Below, one piece after another: positions 15,388 through 23,775 of a DNA stretch of 64,000 nt. Within the stretch, counting starts at the first letter, position 1, and every line of letters starts with the position of its first letter. The stretch comes from Streptococcus parasanguinis (lineage in GTDB: Bacteria; Bacillota; Bacilli; Lactobacillales; Streptococcaceae). A model generated the notes under the pieces. The model did no database searches. It was not told where the DNA came from and was given only the letters and a program-made list of their open reading frames with translations. The stretch covers positions 62,001 to 126,000 of the forward strand of contig CAJJKY010000004.1 of NCBI GenBank assembly GCA_905188195.1. The letters are read 5' to 3'. The position numbers were made by a program, and so were the translations under genes.

Positions 15388-15999
15388 CTATATTTCTGTT
15401 AATAGTTTATTGAACAGTTGTTCGAGCTTACTAGTATCTCCATAAACTGTTCCATCCATATATAAGTGATAGATATCATCATCTAAACCAATTGAAATTT
15501 CACATTCATAGCCTTTCATCAAAGCTAAAGAACGGATAACTTCTCGTTGAGTACGACCATTTCCTTCTCGAAATGGGTGAAAATAATTTAGACTATCTAA
15601 TATCTCAGCTAAACTTTTACAAATCTCAATTTTATTATTTGCGTTAAGTAAATAGTTTGAAAGCAAAGTATTTAAAAATTTTTCTGCCATATCAAAAGAC
15701 TGAACTGGCATAAAAGCATTTCCACTTTTAGAGATATTTACTTGACGGTATTGACCTGCCCAAGTATACATTCCTTCAAAAAGAAACTTATGAATCTTTA
15801 AAATATCTGAAACAGTATTTACTTCAATTGGATTAATAAACAGTTTTAAACTTTGGCTTGCTACTAAACGATATTCTAATTCTCGTGCTTTATTATCATT
15901 TTTCTCATTAAATTTATTTATGAGAACAGATGAATGGGGATAGGTGTATAAATTATCAGGGTCTATATAATCATACCCATCATATATTTTTCTGACCAT
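15388..15999 (-). CDS. Fic-domain AMPylating toxin
   Basis: 203 residues with the complete Fic active-site loop HPFREGNGRTQR at 141-152, including the catalytic His and the anion-binding GNGR. Fic enzymes transfer AMP from ATP to a hydroxyl of a target protein; FicT toxins of this size modify DNA gyrase and topoisomerase IV. The region around TWAGQYRQVNISKSG is the expected flap. No inhibitory helix is visible in the protein itself; the (S/T)xxxE(G/N) motif sits in the upstream small gene instead, which fits a class I system. The start at 15999 shares one base with the antitoxin stop (TAATG) and has AGGAG upstream; the longer frame to 16065 runs through the antitoxin gene. Confidence 0.9.
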   Translation of the reverse strand: MVRKIYDGYDYIDPDNLYTYPHSSVLINKFNEKNDNKARELEYRLVASQSLKLFINPIEVNTVSDILKIHKFLFEGMYTWAGQYRQVNISKSGNAFMPVQSFDMAEKFLNTLLSNYLLNANNKIEICKSLAEILDSLNYFHPFREGNGRTQREVIRSLALMKGYECEISIGLDDDIYHLYMDGTVYGDTSKLEQLFNKLLTEI

Positions 16000-16175
16000 T
16001 ATCCAACTCCTAATGCAACTGCCTCTTCTCTCAGTCGCTCCACGTCTTCTACCGTGGGATGCCATCCTTCAATCATATTGGTGCTCAGAGCAAACCAGAC
16101 GCTCTTAAAAACCTTTTTGTTGTCAAAAATCACACCCATAATCATCATTTTTTCTTTATCTACATCTAAGGTCAT
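15999..16175 (-). CDS. Fic antitoxin, 58 residues
   Basis: A small gene that common length cut-offs miss. The product begins MTLDVDKEKMMIMGVIFDNK and contains STNMIEG at 31-37: Thr32, Glu36 and Gly37 fit the Fic inhibition motif (S/T)xxxE(G/N), whose Glu pushes into the Fic ATP site in class I antitoxins such as VbhA. It is followed by WHPTVEDVERLREE, a helix. GGAGGT at 16181-16186 precedes the ATG and the stop overlaps the toxin start by one base. Antitoxin first, overlapping toxin second is the usual order. The inhibition role is inferred from motif and context. Confidence 0.8.
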   Translation of the reverse strand: MTLDVDKEKMMIMGVIFDNKKVFKSVWFALSTNMIEGWHPTVEDVERLREEAVALGVG

Positions 16176-16194
16176 ATTCCACCTCCATCCTATT

Positions 16195-16203
16195 ATTATA
16201 GCA
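16195..16203 (-). promoter_or_regulatory. Extended -10 promoter of the Fic module
   Basis: TGCTATAAT on the minus strand, about 20 bases before the antitoxin start, giving a very short leader. Confidence 0.6.
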
Positions 16204-16248
16204 TATTTTCAATCATTTTAGTTCTCCTATTTAGTACTTACCCTACAC

Positions 16249-16271
16249 AAAAAGCCCAGCGATTGGGCTTT
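16249..16271 (-). terminator. Terminator of the nuclease gene
   Basis: AAAAAGCCCA/TGGGCTTTC hairpin, A run on the left. A near copy of the terminator at 15289-15310. Confidence 0.75.
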
Positions 16272-16294
16272 CTCATCATCTAAATGACTGATAC

Positions 16295-17314
16295 TTATTC
16301 CTTACTTGTATGCCGCTTTCCAAGACTTAGCGCTTGCTCTTCTGACATTTCAACTACTTTCGCAAAGTTGGTATTTCGTGGCATGCTATCTTTAGAATAC
16401 CAATAAACATCCGCACTCCCATTTCTGGCCACATAAACAACTGGAGCTAGTTGAGGAGTTGGTGCTGCAGGCTCGACAGGTTGGACTGGCTGAACTGGCT
16501 CTACTGCTTGACTCGGTTGAGGGGCTTGACTTGGTTGCGTCTCTACAGAAGGGCTGGCTGGTTGTGGTTGGCTACTTGGTTCTGTCGGCACTAAAGATGG
16601 CTTGGCAGTCCCCTTCAGATAGTCAATGGTCGCATTCTTAGAGTAGTTGTCCAAGGTCACGGTGGTGATCCCATAAGCATCTACCGACTCTTTGGGACTA
16701 CTTAGATGGATAGGTAAAAGGTTGCCATCTCGATCAATTCCCACATATTGCAAGGTCACCTGCCGAGGAATCAATTCATCCCCCGTGTAGACAGGCGTCA
16801 CCTTATAATCTAGCCAATAATTGGGGTGGGTGGCCAGCCAACTATCGAGTCGTTTCTCGTAATAGAGCATGCCTTCCACATTACTATCCGCTGTCCCTTT
16901 ATAATTCCCCGTATTGGTCCAGGCAGTTAAAGGAACCAGATTTTTCCCTTCATTAGTCAGTCCACTAAATTGATAGCCAATCAGATGTCCTCTATGGAAC
17001 AGCCAGGCCTTCTTCCCTTTGTTTCCATAAGCAATCTTATAATTGTGCCAGCCAACCGGATTATAGTTGAGACGTGGTTCTCTTTTTTTCTTTGGCTCAT
17101 CCTTGTCCTGCAACTGAATATGAGCTGAGGTCGCACGACCTAAATGATCAAAATCTCCCAGTACGAGCTGCTTACTGCCATTAAAAGGCAGTAGATGAAG
17201 ACTCTGGTAATCGAGGCCCGTTTGCTCAGCTTGAGCCCCTTGAACAATGGCCAAGGACATAAAAACCGAGACCATCGCAACAATAACATTTTTCAAAAAC
17301 CGTTTTGTAACCAT
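16295..17314 (-). CDS. Secreted DNA/RNA non-specific endonuclease
   Basis: 339 residues. A signal peptide (VTKRFLKNVIVAMVSVFMSL to about AQAE, residue 30) is followed by a beta-beta-alpha-metal nuclease domain: HRGHLIGYQFSG (107-118) with the catalytic His, TAWTNTG with the metal-binding Asn, and EGMLYYEKRL. EndA and NucA relatives have DRGH; here the first position is His. A Pro/Gln/Ser-rich linker (about 240-290) leads to a short C-terminal module (YVARNGSADVYWYS, then SEEQALSLGKRHTSKE) found on streptococcal secreted nucleases. It likely degrades extracellular DNA for nutrition or escape from traps. The start at 17314 is chosen for the signal peptide and GGGAG upstream. Confidence 0.85.
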   Translation of the reverse strand: MVTKRFLKNVIVAMVSVFMSLAIVQGAQAEQTGLDYQSLHLLPFNGSKQLVLGDFDHLGRATSAHIQLQDKDEPKKKREPRLNYNPVGWHNYKIAYGNKGKKAWLFHRGHLIGYQFSGLTNEGKNLVPLTAWTNTGNYKGTADSNVEGMLYYEKRLDSWLATHPNYWLDYKVTPVYTGDELIPRQVTLQYVGIDRDGNLLPIHLSSPKESVDAYGITTVTLDNYSKNATIDYLKGTAKPSLVPTEPSSQPQPASPSVETQPSQAPQPSQAVEPVQPVQPVEPAAPTPQLAPVVYVARNGSADVYWYSKDSMPRNTNFAKVVEMSEEQALSLGKRHTSKE

Positions 17315-17500
17315 GATTGAAACTCCCACATTTCTATCTAGTGATATTATAGCAGAAAAAACGGTTACAGACATAGAAGATAGATAATTTCTTCTCCTAT
17401 TTCAATTATATGTTTTTAATGAGTTTATTCTCACTTTAATATTCTTTAGTATATAAAATACGGACTATTATTTAAATACATAAAATAATACACAGCTTTC

Positions 17501-17944
17501 CTAAATCAACTTATATTCATACCACTCTTCATCTACTTTCTGAAATCCCAAAGCCAAAAACATTCTTTGACTTTGAGTATTAAAAGGATAAATTTGAGCA
17601 GTTACCTTAACCATTTCTTTCTCTTTGGCCAACTGTATCATTTCAGAAATACATCGTCTTCCGATCTGTAAATTCTGATACTCTTTGCTGATCACTATAG
17701 AAAGTTCTGAGTTATCTTGAAGTGTCACATCTCCAACTAACACACCCTCATATTGGATATAATAGCAAGAACCATGTGAAGTTAGGTAATCATACATTTT
17801 ATGAAGTTTTATTAGATCGTAAATCTGATCAGTATTATCAACTTGTTTGCAAATCTCACTATCTTGATACCAAAGAAGGGAAATGTCATCATTCCTATAA
17901 TAAGGAATAAGAGTGATCTGTTCGTCTACTATTCTATTCATCAT
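17501..17944 (-). CDS. GNAT-family N-acetyltransferase
   Basis: 147 residues, the usual size of a single-domain GNAT enzyme. The core strand LSIVISKEYQNLQIGRRCISEMI resembles the acetyl-CoA pyrophosphate-binding motif (Q/R-x-x-G-x-G/A) in degenerate form, and IYPFNTQSQRMFLALGFQKV is the classic motif B with N...S...GF. It should transfer an acetyl group to an unknown amine. Either of two adjacent ATGs may start it. No clear operon partner. Confidence 0.78.
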   Translation of the reverse strand: MMNRIVDEQITLIPYYRNDDISLLWYQDSEICKQVDNTDQIYDLIKLHKMYDYLTSHGSCYYIQYEGVLVGDVTLQDNSELSIVISKEYQNLQIGRRCISEMIQLAKEKEMVKVTAQIYPFNTQSQRMFLALGFQKVDEEWYEYKLI

Positions 17945-17959
17945 GACTTGTCCTTATTT

Positions 17960-18397
17960 CTATCTAGAGGTTTCTTTCGAAACTTCAATATTCCCCATCA
18001 ACCAATTGGACATCTTTTTGCCCTTGTCTTTATAAGGGTTGGGAGGAAACAAGGTGAAAGGGGGGATGCTGGCATCTGGGAAGAATAGTTCTACGCTTAT
18101 CGTTCGCTCGCGATTATGATTGACGTAGGCTGTAAAATAGATATGGTAATGTCCACTCACATCACCACCATTATCATACTCGCCCCTAGCAGTATTTGGC
18201 AATAAGGTCACAGATTCTATGTCCTGCTTTTCCTGGGCTAAGTGTGCGATGATCTCACTCTTAATAGCAGTCTCATGATTTCTGACGAAATTCCCATCAT
18301 CACTGTATCCAGGATGCTCACTAAGAGAATAGAAAACAAGGACCATCAGAAAGGGTAGAGAAATTAAAAAAATAATCAGCTTATTGGATTTTAACAT
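17960..18397 (-). CDS. Membrane-anchored or secreted protein, unknown
   Basis: 145 residues. An N-terminal hydrophobic segment (LIIFLISLPFLMVLVFYSL, about 7-25) has no lipobox and may be an uncleaved anchor; the rest is soluble with a Gly/His/Tyr-rich stretch (GGDVSGHYHIYFTAYV). GGAG precedes the ATG. No family recognised. It is the first of a run of small minus-strand genes that look like an immunity or accessory cluster. Confidence 0.55.
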   Translation of the reverse strand: MLKSNKLIIFLISLPFLMVLVFYSLSEHPGYSDDGNFVRNHETAIKSEIIAHLAQEKQDIESVTLLPNTARGEYDNGGDVSGHYHIYFTAYVNHNRERTISVELFFPDASIPPFTLFPPNPYKDKGKKMSNWLMGNIEVSKETSR

Positions 18398-18409
18398 GTG
18401 GTCTCCTTA

Positions 18410-18821
18410 CTAATCTGAATCAATATTAAGAAATCTCACCTTATAGCCATCTTTGGTATATAAAAATTCTAATTGAAGGGTCATATCCACTAATTCTGAA
18501 TTAGAAGTCATCTCATAGTCAACGGCAAACCCAGAATGGTCATTATAATCATAAATCTCCAATTGAGAATACTCATAAGGTGGATGGAAATTACATGCCA
18601 CTCCATATTCATCAATCGTGTCAAAATCATTTAATTCAAGTGTTTTTTCAACATATCCAAAGAATTCATTTAAATCGTCGATCTCAGATTCGTCAACATA
18701 ATTCTTTTATATCTTCATAATTTTTTAAGTGAATATCTTTTAAAATATTTGTGATAACCTCTATAACTTTTTCTCTTTTATAACTATCATCTCTCTTTTT
18801 AAATCTATCGAAAAATCCCAT
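18410..18821 (-). pseudogene. Frameshifted small protein gene, unknown
   Basis: A start ATG at 18821 (AAAGGA upstream) opens MGFFDRFKKRDDSYKREKVI and stops at TGA after about 43 residues. One base shift near 18698-18704 restores a continuous frame (VDESEIDDLNEFFGYVEK and on) that runs to 18410. The total is 412 bases, that is 137 codons including the stop plus one base, consistent with a single-base insertion. The joined product would be 136 residues, alpha/beta, acidic, of unknown family. A sequencing error is possible, but the sequence as given is broken. Confidence 0.7.
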
Positions 18822-18924
18822 AGGGAAATCCTTTCTCACTGTACATATTAGTTTACTGAGATGTACTTATCCCATCGCTTTAAGGGCCTATCCAAATAAG
18901 AATAAGCCTGATTTTTTATCTAAT

Positions 18925-19479
18925 CTAGGAATTATGAATTAATTGCTCCAATTCTACTTCTGAAAGATATCCATGATTGTATAGTTTACTTAACAAGGCT
19001 TCATCTACGGTAATTTCATAATAATCAGTCACAAACTCATGAAATCTCTCAAAGCTATCAAAAAGGTAAGAGAGCAACCATTCTCCGCCATCCTGATCTT
19101 GGTAAGTCTGTTGATGCGCGTGACCATCATACCAGATAAAGAAGGTTGTTTCATCTTTTTGGTCTTCTGAATAAAGCGAGACATACTTTTCATCTAGTCC
19201 TTTATAAAAACCATCGATGATATCTTGATTCCACTCATCAGCAGCAAACTGGCTTAAACTACTTTCATGATCAAAGCCTTTGATAAGGATCATTTTATCA
19301 GTCAAAATCACATCTAAAGAATCACCAGAGCCATTGTCAATAAGATAGCGGAGTCCATAGTCTTCCTCAGTCTTAATCACGAGTCTGAGCCAATCCTCAC
19401 TCGGATCTGTCAGATATTCGTCAATGACTAGCAAGGCATCTAAGCGAGTCTTTATCTTGTCCCAATCAATCTTTCTCAT
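18925..19479 (-). CDS. Acidic soluble protein, unknown (immunity-like cluster)
   Basis: 184 residues, strongly acidic, no signal peptide. Visible are an N-terminal helix MRKIDWDKIKTRLDALLVID and aromatic, Asp-rich segments (FIWYDGHAHQQTYQDQDGGEW). Small acidic soluble proteins in tandem are typical of immunity genes for polymorphic toxins, but I do not recognise this one. It follows the 160-residue gene by 17 bases, suggesting an operon. Confidence 0.55.
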   Translation of the reverse strand: MRKIDWDKIKTRLDALLVIDEYLTDPSEDWLRLVIKTEEDYGLRYLIDNGSGDSLDVILTDKMILIKGFDHESSLSQFAADEWNQDIIDGFYKGLDEKYVSLYSEDQKDETTFFIWYDGHAHQQTYQDQDGGEWLLSYLFDSFERFHEFVTDYYEITVDEALLSKLYNHGYLSEVELEQLIHNS

Positions 19480-19496
19480 CTCTAAAAACCTCCATC

Positions 19497-19979
19497 TTAT
19501 TCTTGCAATTTATCAAGATCACAAGCCCTATAACGAGCTGTTAGATAGCCTGAAAAGCTAATCTGAGGGATATTCCACTCATTAGGCAAATAAATCGAAC
19601 AATCTACCTGATCACCTAGAGGGGAACTTGCTGAGAAGACATATCTTCCCAAATCCTCATTATTAGGATTTCTTTCAACTTGACCCAATCTGCTAGTATT
19701 GAACCAGTCTTTAAACAGTAACCAGATTTGCTCGGCATCTTCGTTTAATAGGGAGACTTTCAAGTTGTAGCTGATTCCGACCCTACATCTTTTTTTGAAT
19801 CCTGACTCATCAGCCTTACAAACTTTTATCGATCCCTTATCATACTGCCAGTTATCACTATCTAATAGGGGAAATTGAACAGATAGATTGTCTTTAAATC
19901 CCTGCATAGTATCAAATAAATCTTTGGAGGCAGCTTCGAATAATTCTAGTTCTTCCATAGTCTTCTCTTTAATTTTCAT
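19497..19979 (-). CDS. Soluble protein, unknown (immunity-like cluster)
   Basis: 160 residues, with two neighbouring Cys-containing patches and a WLLFKDWFNTSRLGQVERNP segment. The first ATG has a poor ribosome site; the ATG at 19958 (MEELELFEAASKDLFDTMQG) has GAGAAG at good spacing and may be the true start. No family assigned. Neighbours 18 and 17 bases away on either side point to an operon with the CbrC-like gene and the 184-residue gene. Confidence 0.55.
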   Translation of the reverse strand: MKIKEKTMEELELFEAASKDLFDTMQGFKDNLSVQFPLLDSDNWQYDKGSIKVCKADESGFKKRCRVGISYNLKVSLLNEDAEQIWLLFKDWFNTSRLGQVERNPNNEDLGRYVFSASSPLGDQVDCSIYLPNEWNIPQISFSGYLTARYRACDLDKLQE

Positions 19980-19997
19980 AGCTAATCACATTTCGAT

Positions 19998-20849
19998 TTA
20001 ATCTGCATCAACCCAGATCTGGTATTTTTGACAATGTAGACATCTAAACAAATAACCACAGATAGGCCCGTCTTTGACCAAGTAGTCTTCTACCTCTTGA
20101 TATTCTTCACGCGCTTCATAGTCTGCCAAGACTTGCTCAGCGATTCCCATATCCTTCAATTCTCGAGTTCCAACTGTACCCAAGTAAGCACAATAATCTT
20201 GGCAACAAGAAAGCCAATATTCTCCCTGCCAACTAGAGTAGCCTGGGGTCTGACAAAAAAGCAGCTGATTCTTTTCTGGATCCAATTCACCCTGCCACTC
20301 GGCATCTTGGATAAATTCTGCATCGAATTTTTTAGCTGCTTGACCGTTTGCAATGCACATTGGGCAAAGGTATTCTATATTCTCGATACTATAAGGTATC
20401 AAGGCATAATAAACATTGCTTTCTTTTCCACAAGATGGACAAAGCTTGGCTTCTCCTTCAACAAATGAACCTGTAGCTAAGGGATCTGGATGATAGAGAA
20501 AATGAGGTAAATCTCTTAACAAGTCCTGTCTCTCCTTCTCCTCTTCTTTTCTTAGAGGACGAGGAAGGGCAAAACGATCGCCATGACTCTGACTCATTTC
20601 TTGTAAACGGCTCAGTTTCTTTATCTGTTTTCGATCAGGTTTGTCTAAGATTTCGGTAAATAAGCTATAGGCACTAGCGTAGAGACCCAATTGTTCATAG
20701 AGGTCAACTAAGACTTTTTTAGCTTCTAAATCCTCAGACTTAGCTAATTCATCAGCCAAATCATAGAGTGCCGCAACACTGGAAGAATTTCCATCTTGTT
20801 CTAGGTATTGCTTTTTTAAAGTAATATACTTTTCTAGAAATGGATTCAT
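19998..20849 (-). CDS. CbrC-family (UPF0167-like) protein with helical N-terminal extension
   Basis: 283 residues. The second half carries the CbrC signature: FLYHPDPLATGSFVEGE, CPSCGKE, YLCPMCIANGQAAKKFDAEF, TPGYSSWQGEYWLSCC, DYCAYLGTVG and a closing RCLHCQKYQIWVD, with several Cys pairs that probably bind metal. E. coli CbrC gives tolerance to colicin E2; many relatives sit next to toxin genes as immunity proteins. The first ~100 residues are helical and TPR-like. It is part of a run of minus-strand genes without a toxin gene in sight. Function as an immunity protein is inference. Confidence 0.8.
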   Translation of the reverse strand: MNPFLEKYITLKKQYLEQDGNSSSVAALYDLADELAKSEDLEAKKVLVDLYEQLGLYASAYSLFTEILDKPDRKQIKKLSRLQEMSQSHGDRFALPRPLRKEEEKERQDLLRDLPHFLYHPDPLATGSFVEGEAKLCPSCGKESNVYYALIPYSIENIEYLCPMCIANGQAAKKFDAEFIQDAEWQGELDPEKNQLLFCQTPGYSSWQGEYWLSCCQDYCAYLGTVGTRELKDMGIAEQVLADYEAREEYQEVEDYLVKDGPICGYLFRCLHCQKYQIWVDAD

Positions 20850-20880
20850 GGAACTACCTTTCTAATGAAATATAAAAACC

Positions 20881-21387
20881 TTAACAAATAGTGACTAGGA
20901 CATTTCCATTGAGTTCCAGAATATTTTTGTAAAACTCTTTCATATTTACAAAGCAGGTTAAAATGTCATCCTTGATTTCTTCCTCTTCCTCAAGATAATC
21001 CCAAATATCAGGATACAAGTCGGCTTTCTTGCATGCTTCCATACTAAAGTCTTTCAAAGCCTTGTCCATATCAAATTCTTCTAAAGCTTGACTGATAGCC
21101 GCAATTCTCGATTTTTCAGTATAGGCGATATATTCAGATACATCCTCTAGAGGAGTCACCCCTAAAACAGCTTCTCTCAAGGGATTGCCATCCAAAAATT
21201 CTGAACTACTAAATCCTGTCATGACAAAGAGAAGAGCATCCCACATTTTGTCGATATCTATTATGATATCATGAGTGTCAGCGGAGTCCTCAGCAAAGTC
21301 TAACAAGTCATCTTCTTGGTTAGAAAGAGCTTTTATTTGTTCTAATTCATTGTCTGGTAAATATTGATAATTGGCAATCATTCCCAT
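20881..21387 (-). CDS. DUF1877 (YfbM-like) protein
   Basis: 168 residues beginning MGMIANYQYLPDNELEQI, the characteristic start of DUF1877 proteins, followed by IDKMWDALLFVMTG and an acidic helical body. The family has no proven function and often occurs among polymorphic toxin immunity genes. It is upstream of the CbrC-like gene (31-base gap) and probably the first gene of that operon. Confidence 0.8.
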   Translation of the reverse strand: MGMIANYQYLPDNELEQIKALSNQEDDLLDFAEDSADTHDIIIDIDKMWDALLFVMTGFSSSEFLDGNPLREAVLGVTPLEDVSEYIAYTEKSRIAAISQALEEFDMDKALKDFSMEACKKADLYPDIWDYLEEEEEIKDDILTCFVNMKEFYKNILELNGNVLVTIC

Positions 21388-21506
21388 GATTTTTCTCCTT
21401 TGAATCTTGTAGGATAATACTGATATTTCTAGCTCTATTTCTATAGAAAATGCTATAATGGAGCTAAGAAATTGTTTTATTGAATGTTAAATAAAGGGAA
21501 ATAGTA

Positions 21507-22526
21507 ATGTTCACTAGTATTGTTTTGGGTTTTTATGCTCTTTTCTTTCTATCCTTATCCTTTACTATCTACCTCTATATCAGACTTGTAGTTGCGGTTA
21601 AAAAAGGCAAAGACATTCCCAAATGGATTTACAAACTTGGCCATGCCGTTCAAGGAAGAATTCACGTTGACTATGAAGAAATCACTGATGCTAATGCCCT
21701 TAAAGAGATTCATTGGTTCTTGCTGATCTATTTAATCGTAAATCTACTCGTATTGGCTGTCCTCTACTATCATAGTAATAGCTTTCCTCAAGCCATTTAT
21801 GAATGTTTGAAAAAACAATTTTTCATCGTACTTGTTAGTATGGTTTTAAAAAGTATTGGTAAATTTGTTGTACTGGCAATAAGCAAAAACTTTCATAACA
21901 GTCATGTCTATGCATCAACCAACGCTGTTATCGGGACAGCTTTTTTAACAAGTTATGTTTTTATGTTCTGCATGATGATTAGTGGTCTTCCAGCTCAACC
22001 AGTTCCAGTAACCATTCAAGATACCACTGTCATCATCGGTGAAACCAAGGCTTCCGAGCTTTTAGACCAAGGCTATACCTTTGGAGATAAAGGAGCAGAG
22101 AGTTCCATCACCAATCCCAAAAACGACCACTTCTACTACGGTCAGCTTCTTGAAGTCAAGCGGTATGATCAGTCCTGTGGCTTTATGAGCCTTACTCCTA
22201 CGGGAAGAGATACTGATCAACTCAAAAACTGCGTCATCACCTATTACAGAACACCTAAGGATAGCAAGCAACTAGAAAAAATTTCCATCAATCATGTCAA
22301 GCTAGCAAATCTCAAACTCCAAGACTTTCAAACACGAAAATTAATCGATATCTTTGAAGTCAATCCAGCTGATTATAATGTCTCTGATAAGGATACCAAC
22401 TTCATTCTGACTATTCAAACAGCAGATTACGACCTCTGGAAAAGATACCGGATTGAATCCAAGTTCAATTCAGATGGTTCCCTAGATAGCTATGGAGTCA
22501 GAGCCCAGCATAGCATGTGGGAATGA
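21507..22526 (+). CDS. Membrane protein with soluble C-terminal domain, unknown
   Basis: 339 residues. Four hydrophobic segments lie in the first ~165 residues (about 5-28, 73-92, 104-128, 143-163), followed by a soluble domain of about 175 residues, probably outside the cell. No family recognised. It is the only plus-strand gene between 17.5 and 24.4 kb and is divergent from the DUF1877 gene; the ATG at 21507 has AAAGGGAAA upstream. Confidence 0.65.
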   Translation: MFTSIVLGFYALFFLSLSFTIYLYIRLVVAVKKGKDIPKWIYKLGHAVQGRIHVDYEEITDANALKEIHWFLLIYLIVNLLVLAVLYYHSNSFPQAIYECLKKQFFIVLVSMVLKSIGKFVVLAISKNFHNSHVYASTNAVIGTAFLTSYVFMFCMMISGLPAQPVPVTIQDTTVIIGETKASELLDQGYTFGDKGAESSITNPKNDHFYYGQLLEVKRYDQSCGFMSLTPTGRDTDQLKNCVITYYRTPKDSKQLEKISINHVKLANLKLQDFQTRKLIDIFEVNPADYNVSDKDTNFILTIQTADYDLWKRYRIESKFNSDGSLDSYGVRAQHSMWE

Positions 22527-22556
22527 TTCACCATTTCCCACTTTATCACATAAGCA

Positions 22557-23369
22557 TTAAACTGGAAAAATATCGTCGACAAGTTTATAGGTTTCGATGA
22601 ATCGAAGGCCAGAGGAACCTTTATCTCTAGTGATTTCTTCATAAATATCTTCTAAATTTTGGGCAGGTGCTAACATCCAAAGACTAAAAGGTCTAAGTTT
22701 CACCTGTCCAATTTTTTCAATATTTTCTAATAATTGCCCTAAATCTTTGTGATTGAACCAGCAATCTGTAACGAGAGCAAACTTTGTATTGTCCATCTTA
22801 CAGGAGATTTGACTGGTCAAAAAATCATCGATGGAGGGCTTTTTTGTTTGTAAGAGGCGTGTGCAAGCCAAATGATACTCAAGCTTTCTAGGACTCTGCT
22901 CAACCATAGATACAAAGACAAGACCATACTGGTCTTTGAACTTAACAGTAAGGAGATCTCCTTCTTCAAAATAAGGTTTACGTTTAGTTTTGGCTTTAGT
23001 GACCTTTAGAGGTCTAGGATTTTCAGTTTGCAACTGGATAGCAAGTTTATCCAAGACCTTTTGCCTTTGCTTCAAAGCCTTTGAATCTATTTCCAACCAA
23101 AATGGATCAGCCCCTTTTTTGATAAGCTCCAAGGTTTTATCTCTAATATCGTCTGTCAGGTGACCAATCTTCCACAGTGAGTAGGCAAGAGCAGTCCAAT
23201 AAATTTCTGTAAAAAAGTCTGTTTGACAGTAATCTTTCTCTGCATCGAGGATATACTTGATGATATTCGTCACATGTTCACCATCTCTATAGCGACCAAC
23301 TACTTCATTGTAAATATCATAACCTTGATCACTGTCAATTATTTTAACGCCATCAATAGCCATTCTCAA
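22557..23369 (-). CDS. Possible immunity-type protein (Imm26-like middle domain)
   Basis: 270 residues, soluble. The N-terminal part (GQGYDIYNEVVGRYRDGE-like, helical, about 1-115) is followed by FEEGDLLTVKFKDQYGLVFV, which resembles the beta start of Imm26-type immunity proteins, and a C-terminal alpha/beta part. The resemblance is weak and I treat the function as unknown. The start may be either ATG of MRM. It lies between the membrane protein and a truncated gene. Confidence 0.55.
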   Translation of the reverse strand: MRMAIDGVKIIDSDQGYDIYNEVVGRYRDGEHVTNIIKYILDAEKDYCQTDFFTEIYWTALAYSLWKIGHLTDDIRDKTLELIKKGADPFWLEIDSKALKQRQKVLDKLAIQLQTENPRPLKVTKAKTKRKPYFEEGDLLTVKFKDQYGLVFVSMVEQSPRKLEYHLACTRLLQTKKPSIDDFLTSQISCKMDNTKFALVTDCWFNHKDLGQLLENIEKIGQVKLRPFSLWMLAPAQNLEDIYEEITRDKGSSGLRFIETYKLVDDIFPV

Positions 23370-23411
23370 CTCCTAATGCTCAATCGACATCTTATTGGTA
23401 AATCTCAAAGC

Positions 23412-23670
23412 TTATTTAATCTTATGCTTGTTCATTTTCTCTTGGAAAATATCTGTAAGAATTTGTTGCAATTCTTGAGCTTCCTTTTCAGGAAGTTGGC
23501 CTTCTTGTTCAGCTACTGCATACAACTCCGGATACTCGAGCGAAACTCTCTTAACAGTACGTGTAATGGCATGTTTTCTAACAAAAAATGGAATCCGTTT
23601 AATCATATCTTGAGGAATTAATGCGATAATCTTATTTTACAAGATAGGTTTTCCTGATTTCCATTTTCAT
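23412..23670 (-). pseudogene. Truncated paralogue of the 103-residue protein
   Basis: Residues IKRIPFFVRKHAITRTVKR through QEKMNKHKIK match the C-terminal two-thirds of the protein at 10987-11298. The matching reading extends upstream as KIIALIPQDM, then meets TAA. A ribosome site and ATG near 23664-23670 start a short MKMEIRKTYLVK frame that ends at this stop. An internal deletion with a frameshift explains both. Confidence 0.75.
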
Positions 23671-23775
23671 GATAGATATTTCTCCTTAAGAAGCTAGATA
23701 GTGCTAGATGTTTCTCTTTACTGCTCAATCCGTCTACTCAAGCAGTGGCATACACTCATAAAGAACTTTGTTTGA

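Noticed and set aside
16459..16641. Pro/Gln/Ser-rich repeats in the nuclease as a tandem DNA repeat or CRISPR-like array
   Set aside because: It is a low-complexity protein linker; units are irregular and there are no spacers.
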